Assembly: GCF_001542915.1 (NCBI RefSeq)
Contig: NZ_LNNH01000039.1
Span: 42,052 to 106,051, forward strand
Direction of reading: 5' to 3'
Source of the DNA: Peribacillus simplex
Lineage (GTDB): Bacteria > Bacillota > Bacilli > Bacillales > DSM-1321
Length of the DNA: 64,000 nucleotides
The notes under the pieces were generated by a model. It saw only the letters and a program-made list of their open reading frames with translations, was not told the DNA's origin and made no database searches. Below are positions 52,291 to 61,233 of this stretch, piece by piece. The first letter of the stretch is position 1. Every line of letters begins with the position of its first letter. Position numbers and translations under genes: made by a program.

Positions 52291-53076
52291 TTAATACAGC
52301 ATTCTGCTTGGCAATTGTTTTTCAATCATCAAATTATCCAGACTGCTGAAAGTATACCCTCGCTTTTCAAGATCCGTCAAAATTGAGTCCAGTGCGTCCG
52401 CATTATCTTTGGAAACTGTATGGAGCAATAAAATGGCACCTGGATGAATCTGCTTCAGCACTTCATCATGAGCGAAAGCCGCTCCCTTCTGCTGGTCTAC
52501 GATCCAGTCTTTATAGGCAAGCGACCAAAAAATGTGGTAATACCCTTCCTTCTTGGCGACCTCCATCGTTCTTTCATTGAACACCCCTCGAGGAGGACGC
52601 AAATAATTCATTTCCTTTTGCCCCGTTAACTTCTCCGTCGCTTTTTTAACCCGCTCCAGCTCGGTGCGGATCACATCGTCCGTGACGCTCGTCATATCAG
52701 GGTGGTTCCAGGAATGGTTCCCGACGATATGACCTTCATTTGCCATCCTTACAACTAGCTCAGGCGCCGTTTTCAAATAATGTCCCGTAACGAAAAAAGC
52801 CCCAGGCGCCTTATGTTTCTTCAGAACATCCAGAATCTGTGCCGTATAACCATTTTCATACCCGTTATCGAACGTCAAATATATATCCTTCTTCGTTGTA
52901 TCCCCTTTATAAATCGCTTCATATTTAGGCAGCATTTCATTGAAGTTTTTTCCTGCATCGGCAGGTAGCTCATTTTTCCCTTTATTGAAACCCCAATTAT
53001 AGGATTCCGCAAAAGCCGGGCTCCCCAAAGAGCAGATCAAGCAAACAAGAACAGTTAACATCGCCTTTTTTTTCAT
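52291..53076 (-). CDS. pdaA: Polysaccharide deacetylase PdaA (muramic delta-lactam synthesis)
   Basis: The start at 53076 follows GGGGGA. The 261-residue product has a signal peptide ending SPAFA and the PdaA-specific YNWGFNKGKNELPADAGK. The NodB domain has TFDNGYENGYT, GNHSWNHPDMTS, LRPPRGVFNERT and LLLHTVSKDNADAL. It deacetylates N-acetylmuramic acid during spore cortex formation, which supports a spore-forming host. It is the yfjS counterpart in the syntenic block. Confidence 0.92.
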   Translation of the reverse strand: MKKKAMLTVLVCLICSLGSPAFAESYNWGFNKGKNELPADAGKNFNEMLPKYEAIYKGDTTKKDIYLTFDNGYENGYTAQILDVLKKHKAPGAFFVTGHYLKTAPELVVRMANEGHIVGNHSWNHPDMTSVTDDVIRTELERVKKATEKLTGQKEMNYLRPPRGVFNERTMEVAKKEGYYHIFWSLAYKDWIVDQQKGAAFAHDEVLKQIHPGAILLLHTVSKDNADALDSILTDLEKRGYTFSSLDNLMIEKQLPSRMLY

Positions 53077-53144
53077 TGGAATATCCCCCATGTCCTTTTT
53101 CTTAGTGTTTGGAACATGAAGATTTATATGCATGCTATCGTTGG

Positions 53145-53290
53145 TCGATTTTCCCTCGCGTTTGGACGGATTATTGGCGGGACGGACGGATTCTTTCCCG
53201 ATTTGGTCGGATTCTTCGCGAGTAGGACGGATTCTTTCCATGTTTGGCCGAATTCTTCGCAGGACGGACGGATTCTTTTCGGTTTTTCCG
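53145..53290. repeat. Degenerate tandem repeat of about 20 bases
   Basis: Variants of GGACGGATTCTTTCC recur about six times (for example GGACGGATTATTGG, TCGGATTCTTCGCG, GGACGGATTCTTTCCATG, CCGAATTCTTCGC). They create spurious Arg/Pro-rich frames on both strands. The block lies between pdaA and a small membrane-protein gene. Confidence 0.7.
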
Positions 53291-53334
53291 ACCTGGGTGC
53301 GAATCCAACATACAAATCTGATTGAACAAAAAAA

Positions 53335-53362
53335 GGGCCATTCCTCCAAAAAGGATTGGCCC
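53335..53362 (-). terminator. Terminator of the 61-aa membrane protein gene
   Basis: GGGCCATTCC and GGATTGGCCC pair as a 10-bp stem with one G-U-type imperfection, and a CTTTTTTT tract follows on the minus strand. Confidence 0.8.
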
Positions 53363-53371
53363 CCCTGTTTT

Positions 53372-53557
53372 TTATCCTTTAAATAACGCCTGTGCCGCCT
53401 TCCAGACGATGGCAATTGCGAAAATGATAACGATTACAATTCCGACTACATCTAGGAATGTTTCAAGACCGGAGAAAATGGTACCAGCTACAGGAAGTTG
53501 GATGAAAGCAAAACCGGTTAGCATGGCAATAAAGAATAAGAAGTAATTATTCTGCAT
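53372..53557 (-). CDS. Small two-helix membrane protein, 61 aa
   Basis: A GGGGGGA ribosome site precedes the ATG and a good terminator follows the stop, so expression is likely. The 61-residue product has two hydrophobic segments (YFLFFIAMLTGFAFIQLPVAG and VVGIVIVIIFAIAIVWKAAQALF). It has no known motif; I do not recognise it. Confidence 0.7.
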   Translation of the reverse strand: MQNNYFLFFIAMLTGFAFIQLPVAGTIFSGLETFLDVVGIVIVIIFAIAIVWKAAQALFKG

Positions 53558-53669
53558 GAAAATCCCCCCTTTCTCTATTAATGTATGTGCGTCCGTTCCA
53601 AAAGATTGTACTTTTCAGAGGCAATTATCGCCTTTTTTTTCATATACATGTACGGAGGGGGCGGAAGAC

Positions 53670-53807
53670 ATGCTTGAATGGGTAATTACGTTGGGTTTCG
53701 TTGGTGGTCTAGGCTTAGGTGCAGGGTTGTTTGTTCATTTTGTGAATAGTGGTTTGAATTTAGAGGATTCAACAAAGGTCGATCCATTGCCTGATATAGA
53801 GGAATAA
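53670..53807 (+). CDS. Small single-helix membrane protein, 45 aa
   Basis: An ATG at 53670 is preceded by GGAGGGGGCGG. The 45-residue product begins MLEWVITLGFVGGLGLGAGLF, a glycine-rich membrane helix, and ends in an acidic tail (VDPLPDIEE). A terminator follows 6 bases after the stop. The frame is open further upstream, but the ribosome site fixes this start. Function unknown. Confidence 0.65.
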   Translation: MLEWVITLGFVGGLGLGAGLFVHFVNSGLNLEDSTKVDPLPDIEE

Positions 53808-53813
53808 AGTCTA

Positions 53814-53847
53814 AAAAGACGCTCAGCCGATTTGGTGAGCGTCTTTT
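53814..53847. terminator. Bidirectional terminator
   Basis: AAAAGACGCTCA and TGAGCGTCTTTT form a 12-bp stem between the convergent small gene and the fumarase gene, with T-rich ends on both strands. Confidence 0.85.
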
Positions 53848-53855
53848 CCATATAT

Positions 53856-55424
53856 TTATTTAAATACTGCTTCTTTAAATTGTGCCAGCTTCTCCAATGA
53901 AGATTGCTGAACATCTTTGTGCAGGCTATTTCCATGTGAATCCATGGTAACAACGGCTGTGAATCCTTCGACATTCAGATGCCACATCGCTTCTGGAATG
54001 CCAAATTCGGTGAAGTTCACACCTTCGACGGATTTGATGCAATCTGCATAATATTGGGCAGCGCCGCCGATTGCGTTGAGATAAACACCTCCGTGTTCAC
54101 TTAGTGCCTCTAGGGTTTTTGGTCCCATTCCACCTTTGCCGATAACGGCACGTATGCCGAATCGTTTCATGATATCGCCTTGGTAAGGTTCTTCGCGAAT
54201 ACTTGTTGTCGGTCCTGCAGCCTTCACATGCCATTTACCTTCCTCATCCTTCAGCATGACCGGTCCACAATGATAGATGATTTGACCATCAAGATCAATT
54301 GGGGCAGGGTTTTCAGATAAGTGCTTGTGGATGGCATCCCGGCCGGTATACATCCTGCCGTTAATATGAACTACATCCCCCACTTTCAATTCACGAATTT
54401 GTTCCTCCGTTATGGGTGCTTGTAAGGTGATTTCGCGTGGAGCTTCAACGTCTGATTCTACAGCTGCCGCCACTTCTTCCTTAGCCGCTTTTTCAGCTTC
54501 TAGAGCAAAGTCGATTTTTTCGCCTTCTTGATATAACCATTCATTGATTTCACCTGTTTTAGGGTTCACTTTCACTCCTAAACGGCGGAATGCCCAGCAA
54601 TTGTAGGCAACGGAAACAAAAAAGCTTGCCGGAATGCGGTGCATGACACCGATTTTACAGCCTAGCAGCGTGGTTTCGCCGCCAAAGCCCATCGTTCCGA
54701 TTCCCAACTCATTGGCTGTCTCCATGATGTACTCTTCAAGCTTGCGAAGATCTTCATTCGGATTCACATCTTCATTACTGCGGAAAAGTTGGGCTTTAGC
54801 CAAGTCATATCCGGATGAACGGTCCCCCCCGATACCTACACCGATGAAGCCGGCACTGCAGCCTTGTCCTTGTGCTTGGTAGACGGAGTGCAGGACACAT
54901 TTGCGGATTCCGTCCAAGTCACGGCCTGCCTTTCCCAATCCTTCAAGCTCCATAGGAAGACTGTACTGGATATTTTTATTTTCACATCCGCCACCTTTTA
55001 AAATCAGGCGGACATCGATGTAGTCTTTTTCCCACTGATCGAATTTCATGACAGGAAGACCTTCCCCAAGGTTATCCCCGCTATTTTCACCCGATAGGGA
55101 GTCAACGGCGTTAGGACGAAGCTTTCCGCCTTTCGTCGCTAAAATGATGGCATTTCGAATCGCTTTTTTTATTTCAAGTTGGTTCACGCCAACTGGAGTT
55201 TTAATTTTGAAAGTCGGCAGACCTGTATCTTGGCAAATCGGAGATACATTGTCGTCAGCCATCGTAATATTATTGGTGATGGTATCCAAGCTCAAGGCTG
55301 AACGAGTACCAGCATTTTCACGTTGCTTAGCGTTTTTGACTGCCCGACGAACATCCTTTGGAAGATTCGTTGAAGTTTCAACGATAAGGCTGTACATACT
55401 TTCTTGGAATTTTTGAATATCCAA
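53856..55424 (-). CDS. fumA: Fumarate hydratase class I
   Basis: The 522-residue protein joins an N-terminal alpha-type domain (about 1-290, with ICQDTGLPTFKIKTPVG and SAGFIGVGIGGDRSSGYDLAKAQLFR) to a C-terminal beta-type domain (about 320-520, with LKVGDVVHINGRMYTGRDAIHKHL and GPTTSIREEPYQGD). Cysteines in ICQDTG, GCSAGF and TTLLGCKIG fit 4Fe-4S coordination. It interconverts fumarate and malate. AGGGGGAAGAG lies upstream of the ATG. It stands alone between terminators. Confidence 0.92.
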   Translation of the reverse strand: MDIQKFQESMYSLIVETSTNLPKDVRRAVKNAKQRENAGTRSALSLDTITNNITMADDNVSPICQDTGLPTFKIKTPVGVNQLEIKKAIRNAIILATKGGKLRPNAVDSLSGENSGDNLGEGLPVMKFDQWEKDYIDVRLILKGGGCENKNIQYSLPMELEGLGKAGRDLDGIRKCVLHSVYQAQGQGCSAGFIGVGIGGDRSSGYDLAKAQLFRSNEDVNPNEDLRKLEEYIMETANELGIGTMGFGGETTLLGCKIGVMHRIPASFFVSVAYNCWAFRRLGVKVNPKTGEINEWLYQEGEKIDFALEAEKAAKEEVAAAVESDVEAPREITLQAPITEEQIRELKVGDVVHINGRMYTGRDAIHKHLSENPAPIDLDGQIIYHCGPVMLKDEEGKWHVKAAGPTTSIREEPYQGDIMKRFGIRAVIGKGGMGPKTLEALSEHGGVYLNAIGGAAQYYADCIKSVEGVNFTEFGIPEAMWHLNVEGFTAVVTMDSHGNSLHKDVQQSSLEKLAQFKEAVFK

Positions 55425-55634
55425 ATTTCTCTTCCCCCTCTTATTTCCCCTATATTTAAAACTTTTCCCTGCTTCTCTGTTACAACACCCGTTTTATTAT
55501 ACATCTAACATATTCTTTCGAAAACAAGTAATTGTTTTTCTTAATGAAAAGCCATTTTGGCGGTAAATGAATCATGGAACGAAATAACAGAATGCAAAAA
55601 TGCAGTACAAATCAATGTTTGTATCAACGAAAAA

Positions 55635-55660
55635 GGGATGGCATATGTTGCTGCCATCCC
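55635..55660 (-). terminator. Terminator of the SE1561-type gene
   Basis: GGGATGGCA and TGCCATCCC pair over 9 bp and a TTTTTCG tract follows on the minus strand, about 45 bases after the stop codon. Confidence 0.8.
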
Positions 55661-55705
55661 TCCATGAATAAAAATATCGAAAACATCATATTATCGAAAC
55701 AGATA

Positions 55706-55894
55706 TCATTCTTCCTCGCGGGTTTTGAATTGTTCGACTTTCCCTTCCAAATCATCTAACATGCCGATCAAGCGGTCTATATCTTCCAATTCCGTATTTT
55801 CCGGTTCGATATGGTCCAAAACCTCCATAAACATCGTGAGGCGTTCTTTTAAATAAGTTAATTGTTCGTTTTTACCTGTAATGGATTTTCCCAT
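55706..55894 (-). CDS. Small SE1561-family protein, 62 aa
   Basis: The start at 55894 follows GAAGGAGAG; the frame is open further upstream but without a ribosome site. The 62-residue product (MGKSITGKNEQLTYLKERLT, then NTELEDIDRLIGMLDDLEGKVEQF) is a short acidic coiled-coil. It resembles the SE1561 family of small Firmicutes proteins, whose function is unknown. It is divergent from yfkAB. Confidence 0.75.
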   Translation of the reverse strand: MGKSITGKNEQLTYLKERLTMFMEVLDHIEPENTELEDIDRLIGMLDDLEGKVEQFKTREEE

Positions 55895-56045
55895 GAGGCA
55901 CTCTCCTTCCATTCTCCATATCATCGTAACGAAATCTGCATGAAAGTGCAATGGCAAGCTAAAATGCAGCTCTTCGCCATTTGACAATTTTTGTCCGCAT
56001 TGTTCATAATGAGTTAGTGCACTATTACGTAAGGAGTTTTAATAC

Positions 56046-57173
56046 ATGTCAATAATCAAGCAAGATCTTTTAACACCAATTACACCCAAGTATGATCCTT
56101 GGGAAGCATATATGGACGTTGAACAATATGGGAAGATCAATTTGACCAATGTGGAGTTCACCACCACAACCCTTTGCAATATGCGTTGCGAGCATTGCGC
56201 TGTCGGCTACACCCTGCAGCCAAAAGACCCGGATGCCCTTCCTTTGGAATTGCTGATTCAACGGCTTGATGAAATCCCTTTGCTTCGCTCACTCAGCATA
56301 ACAGGCGGGGAACCGATGCTATCAAGGAAACAAGTCAGGAATTATGTATTGCCTCTATTGAAATATGCCCGAAGCAGGGGAGTGCGGACACAAATCAATT
56401 CCAACCTTACCCTTGATTTGGAACGGTACGAGGAAATCATTCCATATTTGGATGTGCTGCACATTTCCCATAACTGGGGAACGATTGATGAATTCATTGA
56501 TATCGGCTTCGCCATGATGGATCGTAAACCATCACGGGAACAGCGTAAGAAATTATTTGATAAAATGATTGAAAACTCGCGTGCCCTCACAAAAGCTGGT
56601 GTACTGGTGTCGGCAGAAACGATGCTCAATAAACGGACTTTGCCGCATCTTGAGCATATCCATAGACAGATCGTTGATGAAATGGGCTGTCAAAGGCATG
56701 AAATACACCCGATGTATCCGAGTGATTTCGCATCGGCTCTTGAGACTTTATCCTTGGACAAAATGCGGGAAGCGATTCATCATTTGCTTGATATCCGTGA
56801 TGAAAATGTCTGGATGCTCTTCGGTACATTGCCATTTTATCCTTGTAATGATAATAAAGAGGATATAGAACTGCTTCAGCGCCTTTATGGGACGCATAAA
56901 GTGACAGTCCGCAACGACCCTGATGGACGGTCACGCTTGAATATCAACATTTTTACGGGTGAAGTCATCGTGACCGACTTCGGCGATGCGCCGACCTTGG
57001 GTAATATTAAAGACCAGCCATTGACCGAATCATATGACACCTGGATGAATTCGAGACTGGCCAATGAATTGAACTGCCACTGCCCGGCAGTCAAATGCCT
57101 GGGTCCTAACGTTCTCGTCAAAAACGCCTATTATCCGAAGGAAGACTTCCGGACAAGAAGCTCAAACATATGA
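56046..57173 (+). CDS. yfkAB: Radical SAM/CxCxxxxC motif protein YfkAB
   Basis: The 375-residue protein has the radical SAM motif CNMRCEHC near residues 44-51 and TGGEPMLSRKQ near residue 88. The family-defining C-terminal CHCPAVKC lies near residue 345. The substrate is unknown. In B. subtilis the gene is split or fused as yfkA-yfkB and lies next to yfkD, as here. Confidence 0.88.
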   Translation: MSIIKQDLLTPITPKYDPWEAYMDVEQYGKINLTNVEFTTTTLCNMRCEHCAVGYTLQPKDPDALPLELLIQRLDEIPLLRSLSITGGEPMLSRKQVRNYVLPLLKYARSRGVRTQINSNLTLDLERYEEIIPYLDVLHISHNWGTIDEFIDIGFAMMDRKPSREQRKKLFDKMIENSRALTKAGVLVSAETMLNKRTLPHLEHIHRQIVDEMGCQRHEIHPMYPSDFASALETLSLDKMREAIHHLLDIRDENVWMLFGTLPFYPCNDNKEDIELLQRLYGTHKVTVRNDPDGRSRLNINIFTGEVIVTDFGDAPTLGNIKDQPLTESYDTWMNSRLANELNCHCPAVKCLGPNVLVKNAYYPKEDFRTRSSNI

Positions 57174-57175
57174 GA

Positions 57176-57203
57176 AAGAACTCGCCAATCAAGGCGAGTT
57201 CTT
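57176..57203. terminator. Bidirectional terminator between yfkAB and yfkD
   Basis: AAGAACTCGCC and GGCGAGTTCTT form an 11-bp stem with a 6-base loop and TTTTC on the plus strand. Confidence 0.85.
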
Positions 57204-57208
57204 TTCAT

Positions 57209-58021
57209 TTACCTAGGCTGCTGCGATACGGTGAAGCTGAAGGAAACATGGTCCTGAACCGGTATCCAGGCCCCGATGCCCTGTGAAGTGATGTTCTTGA
57301 TCGTAATCGTTCTTTTATTGCCCTTCAAGTTCAAATATACTTCCCCATAAGTGACCTTGCCTTTTTCATTTACTGCCGAGGCATAGCTGGATAAGTAACC
57401 GATCCTGTTCGAAGCCACATTGTATACTTCATCCTTTTTCGTGCCAGCTCCGATGATCGTTTCGAAGGCCAATGGCAAATTCGTCTTTTCCGTAGCCTTC
57501 AAGAGCATCATCTTCTGGACATCCTCGGCCTTCGGGATTTTAGCGGTCAAACCTCCGCTTACTACCTTCTGGCTTTCCTGGACATAACGGATCCTGTATG
57601 GGACTTCCCCGCCCCGATTATCATAATAATTCATATTGATCTTTTGATATTCCCAGTTCGGGGCCGTTTCCGATGACTCATAATTCAATGCCCAATGACC
57701 AAGATAAATGGTCGCCCTGTAACCAAAAGCAAGCGGAGCCTTTGCAATTGCCGATTCATTCAACATATGGATAAGTTCTGGATTTTCAATCTTGATATCA
57801 GACGAATCGATCAATTGTTCGGCAAACTTACTCGGCTGCAGCATCGGAAGATCTTGCGTCGAGTTAGGGTATGTGTTTTCCTTGGCAATATTCAATACGG
57901 AAGGCGGGATATTCACCTTAGTCGGAGCTGCCTTATCTCCCGGTTTATCGGCCGCAAAGCTAACATTCGCCTGAATGAAAGCAATTAGCGCAATCATCGT
58001 ACAAAGAATTATTCTTCTCAT
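57209..58021 (-). CDS. yfkD: YfkD-like secreted protein
   Basis: The 270-residue product starts with a signal peptide ending near ANVSFA. The rest has PPSVLNIAKENTYPNSTQDLPMLQPSKFAEQLI, AFGYRATIYLGHWALNYESSETAPNWEYQKINMNYYDN and KNITSQGIGAWIPVQDHVSFSFTV. These match the YfkD family of uncharacterised exported Bacillus proteins. The neighbours yfkAB and a YfkE-type exchanger match the B. subtilis order. Confidence 0.85.
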   Translation of the reverse strand: MRRIILCTMIALIAFIQANVSFAADKPGDKAAPTKVNIPPSVLNIAKENTYPNSTQDLPMLQPSKFAEQLIDSSDIKIENPELIHMLNESAIAKAPLAFGYRATIYLGHWALNYESSETAPNWEYQKINMNYYDNRGGEVPYRIRYVQESQKVVSGGLTAKIPKAEDVQKMMLLKATEKTNLPLAFETIIGAGTKKDEVYNVASNRIGYLSSYASAVNEKGKVTYGEVYLNLKGNKRTITIKNITSQGIGAWIPVQDHVSFSFTVSQQPR

Positions 58022-58398
58022 GCTGTCGCACTCCTTTTCAAGGGTTCAATCATTTTGTTTATAGATTTTGTTTTTAGGCAGCATATTATACATTTCAATC
58101 GAATGTCGATTTTGTAATGCATTTGTAAAGTTCAGAATATTTACTTTTCTTTCGGTATCTGTTATACTTCATTTACATTATAAAAAGGAGGCGAAATCGT
58201 TCATACCTATTACACATTCAGGGGGTATGCTTATCGAACAATCCATGACACCTTTTTAAAGGATAACAGAAAACGAAATCGCCAATACTTAAATCTGATG
58301 TAAAAGGATGGTGTAACACTCTAGAATATTTCTCAACTTTCACAAAGCATGATGAAAAATTTTGGAATAACTTATGAATGGTAATTTACTAATATAGA

Positions 58399-58434
58399 AA
58401 TGACTCTGCTAAATCTAACCTGAGCAGAGTCATT
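58399..58434 (+). terminator. Intrinsic terminator without an upstream gene
   Basis: AATGACTCTGCT and AGCAGAGTCATT pair over 12 bp with a 12-base loop, followed by TTTATTT on the plus strand. Confidence 0.8.
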
Positions 58435-58452
58435 TTTATTTATACAAAAACG

Positions 58453-58471
58453 ACCTTCCGCGTTGGAAGGC
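58453..58471 (-). terminator. Terminator of the cation exchanger gene
   Basis: CCTTCC and GGAAGG arms with a short loop are followed on the minus strand by TCGTTTTTG, just after the stop codon. Confidence 0.65.
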
Positions 58472-58480
58472 CTTGTATTC

Positions 58481-59536
58481 CTATAATAAGTAAAAGCCAA
58501 TGCCCATAATGAAATAGGCAGCCAATAGCGTTAGCCCCTCAAACCAGTTCGTTTCCCCATCATTCGATATCATGATCATCAAAAAGACGGCCGTAACCAT
58601 CGAAATGAGCTCTGGCCATGTGAAAACAAGCGGCATATGCGTCGGATACATTAACGAAATCAGCACGAGTACAGGCGCTACGAACATCGCGACTTGAAGC
58701 GTGGAGCCGACCGCAATCTCCACAGCGACATCCATTTTATTTTTATACGCCATAATAACGGCGGATGCATGCTCAGCTGCGTTACCTACAATCGCAACGA
58801 TAATGACACCGATGAATAACTCCGTCCATCCGAAGGTTTCCCCCACTTCGCTGAACGTATGGACAAGTTTCTCCGATACATAAGCAACAGCCAAAGTAGC
58901 AAGGGCAAGAACGATAATGGCCTTCTTCTTGCTCCACTCCGGCACTTCATCTTCATGCTCCTCTTTTTTCTCATTATGCTGATAGACCCCGCGGTGAGTA
59001 ACCAATTTAAAGAATAATGCAGCAAGGTATAATAAAATCAAAATGATCGAGATTCCAACACTTAACGACATGGTGCTTGTTTCACTCATGTTTTGTGTGA
59101 ATACTTCCGGGATCACGAAGGCCACAATAACAGCGAAAATCAACAACCCCGCATTATGTCTCGCATCGAAAACGTTGAATTTCTGCCGTTTGTATTTGGT
59201 ACCACCGATAAAGAAGGATAATCCCGCCACCAACAACAGGTTTCCTAAAACCGAACCCGTCAAAGAAGCCAGTACGACCCCCACAAGTCCCGCTTTCAAA
59301 GAAAAGATGGAAATGATCAATTCGACTGCATTACCAAAGGTAGCATTCAAGAGCCCGCCTATCCTCGGCCCCATGACAATCGCTAAACTTTCTGTCGCCC
59401 TTCCCATGAATCCTGCAAGCGCGATGATCGTCAAGCAATATACGATGAACATGATTACACTTGGCCAATGCAGCAAAGAACCAATGACGGATAAAGGGAC
59501 ACCCAGTACGACAAGTCCCAAAAATATTTTATTCAC
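58481..59536 (-). CDS. Calcium/proton exchanger (CaCA family, YfkE-like)
   Basis: A GTG start at 59536 follows AGGAGA. The 351-residue protein has about 11 hydrophobic helices and two alpha-repeats: GGLLNATFGNAVELIISIFSLKAG near residue 60 and VAIVGNAAEHASAVIMAYKNKMDVAVEIAVGSTLQVAMFVAP near residue 255, each with the conserved acidic residue. It exports Ca2+ in exchange for protons. B. subtilis YfkE (ChaA) is the homologue in the same neighbourhood. Confidence 0.9.
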   Translation of the reverse strand: MNKIFLGLVVLGVPLSVIGSLLHWPSVIMFIVYCLTIIALAGFMGRATESLAIVMGPRIGGLLNATFGNAVELIISIFSLKAGLVGVVLASLTGSVLGNLLLVAGLSFFIGGTKYKRQKFNVFDARHNAGLLIFAVIVAFVIPEVFTQNMSETSTMSLSVGISIILILLYLAALFFKLVTHRGVYQHNEKKEEHEDEVPEWSKKKAIIVLALATLAVAYVSEKLVHTFSEVGETFGWTELFIGVIIVAIVGNAAEHASAVIMAYKNKMDVAVEIAVGSTLQVAMFVAPVLVLISLMYPTHMPLVFTWPELISMVTAVFLMIMISNDGETNWFEGLTLLAAYFIMGIGFYLL

Positions 59537-59729
59537 GATACTTCTCCTCACAATCTTATATGTACTTTTTATATAACAAAAACAATCATACATAATCTTA
59601 CGTCATTGCCAAAGGAAAATTTTATCACAGCACTCCTTCTTGTCAATATTTACCCAAAATTTAATTGCTTAACCCTGTCCTTAGGATGTAACATCAACAA
59701 GGTACACATTTCTTAGGAGACATGAATAT

Positions 59730-60896
59730 ATGAATCATAAACTGCTTATACGTGTTTTAATCTTGATTGTCGGCATATCGGGTTTTTCTCAAGGAATGCT
59801 CTTGCCGGTCATTGCCATCATCTTTGAAAGTGACGGAATCAGCTCTTCCTTAAACGGATTTCATGCTGCCTCGCTTTATATTGGGATTCTGTTAATTTCT
59901 CCATTTATGGAAGCGCCCCTCCGTAAATATGGATATAAACCATTGATAATATTTGGGGGAGCGACCGTCATCCTTTCTTTGGCCCTATTTCCTGTATGGG
60001 AATCATTCTGGTTTTGGTTCCTCCTGCGCTTCTTCATCGGCATCGGCGATCATACACTTCACTTTGCCACCCAGACCTGGATCACCGCTATTTCACCAAA
60101 AGCGAAGCGAGGAAGGAATCTTGCCATTTACGGCCTTTTCTTCAGCCTTGGCTTCATGGTTGGTCCGCTAATGACGAAGCTTCTCGAGTTCAATCAATCA
60201 TTACCTTTCATCATCACATCCATAATCAGCCTGCTCACTTGGTTAACCGTTTTCTTGATTAGAAATGAGCTTCCTGAACAGGATGAATTAGAAAACGCGT
60301 CATTTCTTGGCACACTCAAAAGGTTTACGAAGGTGAGCCGCATCGCTTGGGTTGCTTTTTTATTGCCATTCACGTTTGGTGTGCTCGAAGCTTCATTGAA
60401 TAGCAACTTTCCAGTATTCGCATTGCGATCGGGAATCGATTTAACCGCCGTGTCGATTATCATTCCGGCATTTTCAGGAGGTACGCTGCTTACACAGATT
60501 CCGATTGGTATGCTCAGTGATCGATATGGACGGCGAAAGACGCTGCTGTTCATCATTTTTTCAGGATTCACCATATTCACTATAGCAGGACTCTACTCCC
60601 ATTCCGTGCTCGGCCTTTTCCTCTGCTTTATGCTTGGCGGAATGATGCTCGGTTCGACTTTCTCGCTAGGTATCAGTTATATGGCAGATTTATTGCCTCG
60701 TAATCTTTTACCTGCAGGAAATTTGTTATGCAGTATCTTTTATAGTCTTGGCAGCATCGGCGGTCCATTCTTTGGCGGCCTTATCATCGAGCATTCACAG
60801 GGTGGGGATTTTTTCTACATGATCAGTATCATGCTTTTCCTGGTCTTCCTTGCATTGGCTATTTTCAAGGAAAAGTTGCCTGCAAAAGACATGTAG
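59730..60896 (+). CDS. yfkF: MFS transporter YfkF
   Basis: The 388-residue protein has 12 hydrophobic helices. The MFS loop motif appears as GMLSDRYGRRKTLLFIIFSGF near residue 255, and a degenerate copy EAPLRKYGYKPLIIFGG follows helix 2. It is likely a drug or metabolite exporter driven by protons. It occupies the yfkF position next to the cation exchanger. Confidence 0.87.
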   Translation: MNHKLLIRVLILIVGISGFSQGMLLPVIAIIFESDGISSSLNGFHAASLYIGILLISPFMEAPLRKYGYKPLIIFGGATVILSLALFPVWESFWFWFLLRFFIGIGDHTLHFATQTWITAISPKAKRGRNLAIYGLFFSLGFMVGPLMTKLLEFNQSLPFIITSIISLLTWLTVFLIRNELPEQDELENASFLGTLKRFTKVSRIAWVAFLLPFTFGVLEASLNSNFPVFALRSGIDLTAVSIIIPAFSGGTLLTQIPIGMLSDRYGRRKTLLFIIFSGFTIFTIAGLYSHSVLGLFLCFMLGGMMLGSTFSLGISYMADLLPRNLLPAGNLLCSIFYSLGSIGGPFFGGLIIEHSQGGDFFYMISIMLFLVFLALAIFKEKLPAKDM

Positions 60897-61233
60897 TTTA
60901 GTTTATTATCTGAACTACTTCATTTATTATTCAACCGTCATACACCATTTAACAATCAAACTTTCAGATTGCAATCACTAACACTTTATATTTTTTCCTA
61001 CATTAGAATCATTCTTCTTTATTTTCGAATAGGATATGTGGTATTATAATATTATCAAAATGAACAACGCGTCAAGAAACCCTTAAAAACATTGCTGTCA
61101 TCACAATTCCGATGGCAGCTTTCATATTTTACGGAGAAAAATGACGTTGATTATCTTTCTCAATTAGACAGGATGCTAATGATAATCTATATCAATTACA
61201 CATAAATAGAGAAGAAAAGTGGGAGGGAATTTT
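60897..61233. other. Intergenic region upstream of the metal ATPase
   Basis: This AT-rich region holds the Fur/PerR-type site at 61180-61194 and presumably the pfeT promoter. A hairpin GCTGTCATC...GATGGCAGC at about 61093-61120 may terminate yfkF transcription. No gene is visible. Confidence 0.5.
61180..61194. promoter_or_regulatory. Fur/PerR-type operator
   Basis: TGATAATCTATATCA matches the 7-1-7 metalloregulator consensus TGATAATNATTATCA at 12 of the 14 defined positions. It lies 40 bases upstream of the P-type ATPase start, over or next to its promoter. Confidence 0.6.

Larger units (their letters stand above)
58022..58480. other. Intergenic region with an orphan plus-strand transcription unit
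   Basis: A promoter-like pair TTTACT (58140-58145) and TATACT (58163-58168) with 17-base spacing is followed by AAAGGAGGCGAAA, which looks like a ribosome site, but only short frames follow. A strong plus-strand terminator lies at 58399-58434. The unit could encode a very short peptide or a small RNA, or be a decayed gene. Confidence 0.45.

Noticed and set aside
52167..52325. N-terminal extension of the AlkA-like protein
   Set aside because: The extension would be translated through the pdaA terminator hairpin. A GTG with a good ribosome site at 52166 gives a normal-length protein.
53077..53415. N-terminal extension of PdaA with Arg/Pro-rich repeats
   Set aside because: It is created by the tandem repeat at 53145-53290, has no signal peptide, and the true start with GGGGGA and a signal peptide is at 53076.
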